Below, piece after piece: positions 55,513-64,000 of a stretch of DNA of 64,000 nucleotides (within the stretch, counting starts at the first letter, position 1; each line of letters starts with the position of its first letter). The translations under genes were made by a program, and so were the position numbers. The notes below the pieces were generated by a model. The model worked only from the letters and a program-made list of their open reading frames with translations, did not search any database and was not told the DNA's origin. The stretch is from Umbilicaria muhlenbergii (lineage: Eukaryota; Ascomycota; Lecanoromycetes; Umbilicariales; Umbilicariaceae). The stretch is taken from NCBI GenBank assembly GCA_000611775.1, contig KK106983.1, positions 956,575-1,020,574 on the forward strand, given 5' to 3'.

Positions 55513-57088
55513 ATGGGGCTTTTCAGTTTGATGTCGGCGACCGTTGCCATGGCTGGCTTGGCCCTCTCTGCTCCTCACTCTGGATTGAATGTCAAAGACA
55601 AGCGCTCCTTCGTGGAGAGGGACGGCACCAACTTCACCGTCTTCGAGCATGCAGCCACCGGGGCCAAGATGGAGTTTGTCACTAACTCGGGCATCTGCGA
55701 GACAACGCCCGGCGTGAACCAATATTCCGGATATCTCTCCGTCGGCACGAACATGAATATGTGGTTCTGGTTCTTCGAAGCACGCAATTCCCCCACGACT
55801 GCACCTTTGGCCACGTGGTTCAACGGCGGTCCTGGCTGCTCCAGCATGATCGGCTTGTTCCAAGAAAACGGGCCTTGTCAATTCTACAATGGCGCCTCGG
55901 AGCCTTCCCTGAACCCATATTCGTTCAACAACTACGCCAATATGTTATACATCGATCAACCCATCGGAACAGGCTTCTCGTACGGCACCGACGATGTAAC
56001 ATCCACTGTCACGGCGGCTCCCTATGTGTGGACTTTACTGCAAGCCTTCTATGCGCAGTTCCCTCAATATGAGAACAGGGAATTCGGAATATTCACAGAG
56101 TCATACGGTGGCCACTATGGCCCAGAATTCGCCTACTACTTCGAGCAGCAGAACGCTGCCATTGCTGCAGGCACAGTCAAAGGCGAGAACATCGACCTGA
56201 TTGCGCTGGGCATCAACAACGGCTGGTTCGACCCTGTGCTCCAATATAAAGCGTACGTCGACTACAGTTACAATAATTCCTACATGCCACTGATCTCCGC
56301 CTCGCAACACACGTCTTATCTCAACACATACACACAGTCGTGTTTGCCGCCCCTCCAAAATTGCGCAAGCAGCGGCAGCAACTCCGCCTGCTCGAATGCC
56401 CAGAGCGTATGCTATAACGACATCGAGGGCCCGCTGAGCCAGAGCGCCGACTTTGACGTCTACGATATTCGCGAGCCCAGTAACGATCCATACCCACCTG
56501 CGACTTACAACAGCTATCTGGCAAGTCCATCAGTCACCAAAGCCATTGGCGCCCAGAGCACATACACCGAATGTCCAAGTGCACCGTATAACAAATTCAG
56601 CAAAACAGGTGATAGTACGTTTCTACCGAACCTCCCCCGTACATATCCAATCCCACCACCCATCTAACTAACCTCATCTCCCTCTTCACAGACTCTCGCT
56701 CCTTCCTCTCCGAACTCTCCAACGTCGTCTCCTCGGGAGTGACCACGCTCATCTGGGCCGGCGACGCCGACTGGATCTGCAACTGGTTCGGCGGCCAAGC
56801 CGCCGCGGACGCTGTCTCCTATTCCGGCCAGTCGCAGTTCCAAAGCTCACCGCTGGAACCGTATACGGTCAATGGGAACCAGGGCGGGACGTTCAAGAAT
56901 GTTGGCGGGTTGAGCTTCCTGAGGGTTTTTGGCGCCGGCCACGAGGTGCCGTATTATCGTAAGATATCACTCTTGAGACACTTGTAGGAGGAACGGCATG
57001 CTGATATTTGTTTTCCCTTATAGAACCGGCACTTTCCTTGCAGGTGTTCGAGCAGACGATGCAGAAGAAGCCGATTTCATCGACATGA
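55513..57088 (+). CDS. Secreted serine carboxypeptidase (family S10)
   Basis: Three exons, 55513-56614, 56692-56958 and 57024-57088; about 477 residues. The enzyme trims single residues from peptide C-termini, outside the cell. A signal peptide (LFSLMSATVAMAGLALSAP) starts it, followed by a short basic pro-like part (KDKRSFVER). S10 motifs are WFNGGPGCSSMIGLFQENGPC, IDQPIGTGFSYG, Ser197 in FTESYGGHYGP (TESYGG where GESYGG is commoner), NNGWFDP, GDADWICNWFGG with the acid, and GAGHEVPYYQPALSLQ with the histidine, which spans the second splice. Many N-glycosylation sites (NFT, NNS) are visible. It lacks a C-terminal membrane span, so it is likely free or vacuolar. No operon-like partner is present. 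Confidence 0.95.
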
Positions 57089-57322
57089 GCCGGTAGGTAG
57101 ATTATGAGCGTGGTGTATGAGTATATGTACGTGTACGGTGTCTCTTTGGTGAGCGTTTGGTCTCCTCTATTCCTGTGCACTTATCAAGAGCCGTACAGCC
57201 CTTAATTTATATATTCCTTTCAACCGCTCCTCGTAGATGCGCGCTGAGTGATGAGAGTGATGCCGCAAAACAGGCTTTGAAAGCCCATCCCCTTCGCCGT
57301 ACGCCTTACTCCTTACTAACGG

Positions 57323-58530
57323 TTATGACGGAGCTCCAACGACACTATTGCCGCCCCGAAGCCGGAATCCAAACCTTCTCCCCGCCACCGCTGCCACCAT
57401 TGCCGTCTGTGACCCCGTTGTTGACGAGGTCGAGGCATCAGCAGCGACACTGCCGTACTGCGCCCACTGCCGACGTAGCGTGTCGAGGATATGCAGATTC
57501 GCAATGACATGTTCGCCCGTATGATAAGTATCCAAGGGATGGTCCCTAGAAGCATCCGGCGTCGAATCGGACGGCTCAGCCAGCAAGTCGTCCCTCTCTC
57601 CCACCCCAGTATCGCCAGCACCCATATCCTGCAACTCGATATCCCCCGCATCTGCGCGGAACATCCCCCTCTCCTCCGCGTCATAATCCTGCCCCACCCC
57701 CACCGGCCCCGTCTCCTCTCCCGACGTCGCTACAGCCCCCGTCCCCGTCCCCGTCCCCGCCTGCATCCCCGCCCTCTCCAAAACCACCGCCAGCACCACA
57801 AACTGCAGTCCCCAAACCAGCACATCCAACCCCACCAACCGCCACCTGGCCACCGGCCCCAACACCCCCACAAAATCCATCACTAACCCCCCATGCAGAT
57901 ACCCGCGCATGGCTTCCCCCGCTGCGGGCGCGGCCGAAAAACAGTGTGCGAGGAGGACGAGCGTGTTGGTAATGGTGAGGGTGGCGATGTAGGGACGGTT
58001 TGTGGAGGAAGGGGGGGGAGGGAAGAGGGCGGGTTTAGGCGTGAAGAAGATGTATTGGGGGAGGGCGCGGAGCAGGAGGTGGAGGAGTGAACAGCTGGGC
58101 GGGTGGGGTTGTTGTGTTAGCGGGGGAAGAATTGGGGGTTGGAAGAAGGGGGGAGAAGATGAAAGATGTGGCGAGCAGAAGAGAAACAGACAACGCACCT
58201 GCGATGGGGGGAAAGAGGATGGCGATCAGGCTGGGGGAGGGGTTAGAGCGGGTTAGTGCGTGTGGGTTCTTGGAAGAAGGGGGGAGGGAGGGAGGGAGAG
58301 GGGGAAAGGGTGGGGTGGTAGTACTCCATGTAGTAGAGGATCGAGAGCTCGCAGTAGATCAGGATGTCGAGGGCGCGGATTAGGTCGTCGAGGTGCTTGG
58401 CGCGCTGCTCGTGCTGGAGGCGGGGTTTGGGGTGCTGGGAGGGACTCGGGGACGACGGCGCTGGGGGTGGGGATGGAGAGTGCGGAGGGTTGTGAGGCGC
58501 AGAGGAGGAGGGGGAGGCGTCATTGTTCAT
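57323..58530 (-). CDS. DSC4: DUF1746 membrane protein, probable Dsc E3 ligase subunit 4
   Basis: Two exons, 58530-58325 and 58094-57323; about 325 residues. The splice joins ILYYMD to CSLLHLLLRALPQYIFFTPKP, the signature of the DUF1746 domain. This domain occurs in the Dsc4 subunit of the Golgi Dsc ubiquitin-ligase complex, which helps cleave SREBP-type factors in fungi. The N-terminus is Pro/Ser-rich; then come about three membrane segments (DILIYCELSILYYMD, YIATLTITNTLVLLAHCF, LVWGLQFVVLAVVLE). The C-terminal third is polar and acidic, with low-complexity runs. The intron (230 nt) is unusually long for this window and holds a purine-rich tract on the plus strand. Family to Dsc4 is from recall; symbol use is tentative. 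Confidence 0.78.
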
Positions 58531-58922
58531 GTCGTGATGGAGTCATGGGTCGGACATTTGGAAGTGGACTCCTGCGACGTTGCTTTGCTATCGCAACGGA
58601 GTTGAGGAGTGGCAGGGTACTCGGTGTTGTTGGCTGGACCGGTCGATGCTTCTATTATTTGCTGACGGCGATGGTGATCCTGCAGATGTCTTGGCGCACT
58701 AGCTTCGGGTCGTCCTTTCTAACTGCGATGGAAACATCCTGCTACCATGAAGCCACTCCATGAAAATACAGTGAGAGGCAAAAATGTAGTATCTTCATTA
58801 CGAGAAATCCAAGCTTGCCAAGTCTGCACTTATCCGCCCAAACAGTGACAGCATCACCCGCCATAGATATCAATCAGATATATGTATCCATATGTACAGT
58901 ACTCAAAGTATCCAACAGCTCA
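58531..58922. other. Intergenic gap
   Basis: About 390 bases between the start of the DSC4-like gene and the stop of ANT1, both on the minus strand. It holds the promoter of the former and the 3' region of the latter. Nothing else is seen. Confidence 0.5.
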
Positions 58923-60116
58923 TCATTTCATCACTACCGGGAGAACATTTTTTGCTTTAGCGGCTGCAGCCTCTGCTACCTTCTGCATCTTCTCAGATCT
59001 CAGTCGCCGAAGATAGGCGAAGAGGACCACAAATAGGATCTCCATTCTGTGACATGTTCAGTATAAAGTCCCGCAGTAGCAAATGTTAAATCAAAAACCT
59101 TACCTCTCCTTTGTCATCATAAGAAGGCCTTGCACAATCAGACCCTTGGTGATCTGTGGGCCGATTCCCTTGAACAGTGCTATATATCCCTCGTTGTCGA
59201 TAATGTACCGCATCACCTCTCCAAAGCTCTTGAAGTGCTTACCCTGCCTCGCAGGTGGAGGTCGTGATTGTAAGCCAACCTTCGCAACGATCAATGGCTG
59301 CGTTGCAATGGTTGCTAATGCCTTGGACATAGCGCCAAGCACTGAAAGATGGTCAGCATCATTCGCAAGTTTCTTGTGATCAAACAGGCTCACTGAATGC
59401 CTCCCATGGCCGAAGGTTTAATTTGCCTGGAAAGATCAACTCCCTCAACCTTTGGTATGCGCCGTAGGTGATTGCTGGATTCACCACCAGCACTAAGCTA
59501 GCTTTCAAGCCTCGCCATAATCCCGTCCACCCATCCTCGCTGTTGACCACTTCCCTCCCAGTGTCTATTAAGCCCTTCTTATCCCCCTTCGGCTGCGTCT
59601 GCTGACGAGTCGTCACTACGGCCACCGGAATGGTGAAGACTTGGGCAACTGCACCCGCTACAGCTCCTAACGAGAGCTCAATCGCGGTACTTGGTGGTTT
59701 GGGCAGTGTCTGTGAAGAGATGTAGAGGGTTCGGACGACCGAGTACCAGTAGAAGTAGGCGAAATTCGTAGATGCCACACCAATCAAAGATCCAATCATG
59801 CCCGAATATAGCCCCGTAAGTCCTTCATCTTCCATAATTCTCTGGATGGCATGCAGCGTCGAGTTGTAATGCTCGGAATTGACAGTCAAAGGCTCCAAGC
59901 CCGTAGCTTTGCTTTTGACCTGGACTTGCAATCGCGTTTTGACTCTAGTTTGCAAAGCCATTGGTCAGTGAACGTCACCATTATCTACTGTGTCCAGTGT
60001 AACCTTGCTTACATGTCTAATGGGTATACGATGGCATTCGCAATGACCGCACCTGTTGCACCAGCCACGGCAGCCCCCCATGGCGGTAATGGGGGTAACG
60101 TCGCTTTGCTAGCCAT
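58923..60116 (-). CDS. ANT1: Peroxisomal adenine nucleotide carrier
   Basis: Four exons on the minus strand, 60116-60013, 59944-59394, 59341-59104 and 59046-58923; about 338 residues. The protein belongs to the mitochondrial-carrier superfamily and brings ATP into peroxisomes for activation of fatty acids. The three repeats are visible: YPLDIVKTRLQVQV (first signature, formed by the first splice), IPVAVVTTRQQTQ (second), and QPLIVAKVGLQ (third). N-terminal WGAAVAGATGAVIANAIV is helix 1. The second signature is degenerate (VVTTRQQ in place of DxxKxR), as is usual for peroxisomal carriers of the PMP47 group. The last exon encodes a Lys/Ala-rich tail after EILFVVLFAYLRRLR. It is divergent from PALB. 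Assignment to the peroxisomal type rests on recall of the Aspergillus/yeast members. Confidence 0.88.
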
Positions 60117-60548
60117 CGGATGCTCCTTTTGCTCCACAGGAAGTCAGGAGTAAAGTCTATGAACTTCGACGAGGCCGTTAAGAATGTCAGTGATCAGATG
60201 CTCCGTGACGTATCCCGCTTGAAAGGAAGGGAATCACGAAATGAAATGCGAGTTCGTTGTTGTCCTGGACCTTAATTTCGTCGGAGCGGTCAGCGTCAGC
60301 TTGGGGCCACACCCGAGTAACAAGACCTCGCTATTCTCGTCACAGCGTATGTGTAAGGATCAGTTGAAGGTCTGTTGTGCTATGGTTCACGGTCGAGAGG
60401 GTCTTGGTCCTGTTTGCCCGCTCCATTACCGAGGCACTGGATGAACCCCTCGGCCGCTAAGGTCTCGGAGAATTGGGCCAGCTGGGGTCGATGACCGAAG
60501 CAGAGAGATCGACGATGGTAAATAAGGATGCTGTAAGGATGCTGTACG
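60117..60548. promoter_or_regulatory. Divergent promoter region, ANT1 / PALB
   Basis: A 432-base spacer between divergent start codons. A GGATGCTGTA word is repeated directly at 60527-60548, right at the PALB leader. No clear PacC box (GCCARG) was found by eye. Confidence 0.5.
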
Positions 60549-63423
60549 AATGGAATCCAACTTCCAATCCCGACTGCAGGTACGATCTTTTGTCCCTGGG
60601 ACTGCGTTCAGCACAACACTGCTGATGATACAATCGTCAGAGTGCCGAGGCACGCATTCATCAAGCAACTTGCAAAGATAATGCCCTTACGGCCGCTCTT
60701 GATGCAATCGAGCTATGCATGCGCGCACTCGAAGTAAAACCCTCGACTAACGATAAGGAACAACTCGAGCAGACATGTCGAAGATTGCTCGAGGAGGCAG
60801 AGCACATCAAAGCCACCGGACAATGGAAATCTCAAGCTCCGGACATGTGGAGCAAACCGCCCCCAAGAGACTCTTCTCAACCACCGCAGGTGAAGCTTAA
60901 GGAGCCTATTTCCACCCGGACGCTGTCAACGCGAGAGCAGATAATCCTGTTGGAAGGGTCGAAGCTGCATGGCTTCGCGTTTTGGCCATGGAAATCTGAC
61001 CCACTTGCTACTGAGTTTGAATTGAAGCCCGGAGAGAATTTATTCCTGTATGTCCTAGATGTTGTTATACAAGCAATGATAATGTCTATGTCCCATACTC
61101 ATATTTCCGTACTGGTTAAACTAGAGATGGACCAGATCTACGACTTTCGCACATGCAATTGGGAGTATTCGACGGCTGGCAGAGGCCTAAGGATGTCTTG
61201 CCACCTGCCAGGTTTCGAGACACCGTAGAAAAAGCGAACGCAGGCCCTCAGATGATCGCCTCGGGAAAGGTTGACCTCGTCCAAGATATGACCACAGACT
61301 GTTCTGTTGTTGCGAGCCTTTGTGCCGGCACTGCAAGAGCAGAACGTGGACATGCTAGGGTGGGTCTCCTAGCCCTGAACACATCTCAAGTCTTACACTG
61401 GCATCAGATTATCTCTTCCATATTATATCCTTACGACCACGAGAACCGGACCCCAGTCATCTCTCCAAACGGAAAGTATATTTTCAGACTGCACTTCAAC
61501 GGCTGTTATCGGAAGGTAGTAATCGATGACCGTCTTCCTGCTTCGCGCACCGCACGAACACTGCATGTCATTGATCGGAGCAATCCCGGTCTCCTGTATC
61601 CGGCTCTTATCGAAAAGGCATACCTTAAAACTCGAGGCGGCTATGACTTTCCGGGGAGTAACTCAGGGACGGACTTGTGGGTTTTGACAGGTTGGGTGCC
61701 CGAGCAGATTTTCCTCCAGAAGTATGTTTCCACGACCCCCTACTGATTGAGAGCCCGCGTTAATGACCATGAAAGCGACGACGTAGTGCCCAACTCGCTG
61801 TGGCGGCGGATCTTCAACGCATTTAATTATGGCGACGTGCTTATTACGATGGGTACTGGTAAATTGGCTCGGATTGAAGAGGAAGGCCTGGGCTTGGCAG
61901 GCGAGCATGATTACGCGGTGATTGACATGAAAGAAGTTGGTGACCGGCGACTGTTCCTGGTCAAGAACCCATGGTTAGACGGAACCACATGGAAAGGCAG
62001 ACTTGTCGGTGATGACCGGCATGAAGCAAGAGAGTCTACCACAGGCTTGGAGGCTGCGTCAGGAACTGAGGACACCCTTTCGAAATCGAATCCTATAATG
62101 CCTGGAACTTTCTGGATGGACCTTAACAGCGTCTTCCAAAGCTTCGAGTCCATATATCTAAACTGGAATCCTGGTCTATTCTCCTTTCGGCAAGACATTC
62201 ACTTCACTTGGGACCTTTCTGTTTCTACAAGTCCCGCGGGTTGCTTTCGGCAGAATCCTCAATATGCGGTGAAGATTAGCAATGGTGGCACTGCATGGGT
62301 TCTCTTATCAAAGCATTTTCAGGATGACAGCCTCAAAAAGGGTGATAAATCGGGCGAGTCCCCGGAACCCGAAGACTTCGAGCCTGGCTTCATTAGCTTG
62401 TACGCTTTTGATAATGGTGGAAAGGTGGTGTATCTCAGCGATGGTGCCCTAATTCGCGGCCCATATGTGGATTCTCCGAATACCTTATTACGCTTGGAAC
62501 TTCCACCTGGGTCTACATATACCATTGTGGTGTCTCAGCAGGCTTTAGCTCGCTTCAGTCACAACTTCACCTTGTCAGTGTTGTCCCTGAAGCCTGTGGA
62601 TCTGATTCCGGCGTCCGAAAAATACGGGCATTGCACAACGTACGAAGGTGCTTGGACATTCTCGACATCTGGTGGTAATGCCAGCTGCTCGTCTTACCAA
62701 ACGAACCCTCAATTCTCCCTACAGCTCGCAAAAGGCTCAGACATCGCCTTGCTTCTCGAGACTACCGCGGAAGATCTTGCGGTGCATGTCAAGCTCCTCT
62801 GGGTTAATGGAAAGCGTGCCAGCAGTGTCACTACCCGCGACATCGTTGGTGATAGTGGTGAGTACCGACGAGGTTGCGCGCTGGCAGAATTACGGGGTGT
62901 TGATGCTGGTACTTACACCATAATATGTTCTACTTTCGAGCCGGGCCAGCTCGGGAAGTTCAAACTACACGTTTCCACAACGACAGCATGTGTTGTGAAG
63001 CCTCTTCCCCTTGAGGAAGCCGGGCGGTTGGTAACACGGCTCCCTCTGGCAACCTTCTCGCCGGGTATCGACCGGCTGTTAGCACCGTTGACTGCTCGCC
63101 GCATTACAAGGCTTCGCATGCTTGCTACACACCGCTCTATACAGCCTGGTGCCCGCTCGCCACTCAAGCTAGCTCTCGAACATGGGCAAGGACCTAACAA
63201 GCAAGTCCTTGCGGTCAGTTGTGACGATGAATTCAGTGGTGATCATACAGGCGTTCGCACACAGGACATCGATGTGCTCCCAAGGATGTGTGCCACAGGA
63301 GGGGTGTGGCTTGTTTTGGGGAGGATGGGAGGCTCTGGTCGGATGAATGCTGAAGGTGTGCTTATTGAATTATTGAGCGATGTGCCGGTGGAGGTCGGCG
63401 CTTGGGGCACGGGTGATGGGTAG
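60549..63423 (+). CDS. PALB: Calpain-like protease PalB/Rim13 of the pH-signalling pathway
   Basis: Four exons, 60549-60578, 60641-61047, 61125-61721 and 61776-63423; about 893 residues. PalB cleaves the pH regulator PacC/Rim101 on the endosomal ESCRT-III platform. Exon 1 codes only ten residues and opens an MIT domain (about 1-75, ESNFQSRLQSAEARIHQA then RRLLEEAEHIKA) that binds ESCRT. The protease core has Cys205 (TTDCSVVASLC), His389 (GEHDYAVIDM) and Asn409 (VKNPWLDG), so all three catalytic residues are present. Calpain-D3-like beta domains follow (FTWDLSVSTSPAGCF, WTFSTSGGNASCSSYQTNPQF) and a less conserved C-terminal domain. The third splice (LQN|DDVVPNSLWRR) replaces a short reading that ends in stops. 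No second gene of the pathway is next to it. Confidence 0.95.
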
Positions 63424-64000
63424 CAAGTCATATGATGACAGTAAAAGAACCATTAATACAGGCCATTGCACACGGATTTGAACTCGCAAGAATGTTCTTG
63501 TCTTGGCGCAGTCAATTGACGACCTAAAGGCAGGCGCAGGCTCAACATTCATGATGCTTGTGGGTAATGAAAACAAGGGGATCTCCAGCAGAAGTTGAAC
63601 AATAGAAAAACTTTCTGAAAGAACATCCAGTGTATCGATGTCATAAGTCGTTAAACATAACTGGGAATACATAGGCATCAATCCCTAGTTGAATTGCAGC
63701 CGAGGGTCCCCTCGGTCCTCCACTCAAGGATAAATCGATGTGAGAAACTATCAGTTGGGACATCTGATGAGTTCTTCAGGTTTGTTGTTTTACTATTCCG
63801 CATATATCACTTATGACATCAGTGGTGAGCTTGATGGACTCTGCAATCGCGCCAGTTCCAATCCTGCGCCGAGGGGCTCTTGGGCTCCCTCCTCAAGAAC
63901 CGAAAGGACAAAGAACGTTTTCGGTGAATACACAGTGTGTCAATGCCAGAAGCCACTGACCTCACTTGGAGAGTTTAGGGATATCCATCTCTTGTTGTCG
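63424..64000. other. Intergenic sequence to the window end
   Basis: The last 577 bases hold the 3' end of PALB and whatever follows. A minus-strand frame (63370-63681) overlaps the PALB end and has no family likeness. Nothing else is supported. Confidence 0.5.

Noticed and set aside
1-64000. tRNA genes, rRNA, CRISPR arrays
   Set aside because: No B-box-like GGTTCGANTCC word in a cloverleaf context, no rRNA-like sequence and no regular spacer array was seen by eye; a weak tRNA with introns could still be missed.
1-64000. A secondary-metabolite or other new gene cluster
   Set aside because: No polyketide synthase, NRPS, terpene cyclase, P450 or transporter group; neighbours belong to unrelated housekeeping functions.

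Overview
The window is an ordinary stretch of chromosome from a filamentous ascomycete (Pezizomycotina). The evidence is dense housekeeping genes on both strands, many 50-70 nt introns with GT(A/G)-AG borders, and families typical of this group: PalB/Rim13 calpain, secreted DPP5, a DUF2417 membrane protein, a PTH11/SAT4-type rhodopsin-like protein and a DUF1746/Dsc4-like protein. I cannot fix the class from sequence alone. I read 25 protein-coding genes. I rebuilt exon borders by eye from splice signals and reading phase, and checked each multi-exon model for phase closure. I found no rRNA, tRNA, CRISPR array or secondary-metabolite cluster.

Layout. 1-8.3 kb: 3' part of RCL1 (18S rRNA maturation), a CLIP-170-like CAP-Gly protein, an STK16/Env7-type kinase, an AT-rich gap that looks like decayed repeat DNA, and a GPATCH11-like G-patch protein. 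8.4-21 kb: an unrecognised coiled-coil protein divergent from intronless BRR2, a gap holding a ~265 bp inverted-repeat element, an SDR-fold protein, a short NTF2-like protein and a small unknown protein. 21.8-31.7 kb: NOP14, an N-terminally anchored helical-repeat-like protein, eight-exon ORC3 and a mitochondrial PPR-like protein, in two divergent pairs. 32.3-39.6 kb: arginine-specific carbamoyl-phosphate synthase large subunit, secreted dipeptidyl peptidase 5 and a small unknown protein.

41.5-51.7 kb: a seven-helix membrane protein, two adjacent divergent tandem-repeat arrays (43.4-44.7 kb), then NPL4 and SEC66 in divergent orientation (both act at the ER), and a DUF2417 membrane protein with a hydrolase fold that seems to lack its nucleophile. 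52.8-63.4 kb: protein phosphatase methylesterase PPE1, a secreted serine carboxypeptidase, a Dsc4-like membrane protein, a peroxisomal ATP carrier (ANT1) and PalB.

The genes do not form one pathway. Recurrent themes are ribosome biogenesis (RCL1, NOP14), RNA processing (BRR2, the G-patch protein), ER/Golgi quality control and sorting (NPL4, SEC66, DSC4-like, Env7-like) and secreted proteolysis (DPP5, S10 carboxypeptidase). I saw no convincing new multi-gene system. The best leads are the double tandem-repeat array, the small inverted-repeat element, a stop-free in-frame intron in the kinase catalytic loop, a GC-AG intron in ORC3, and the pseudo-hydrolase.
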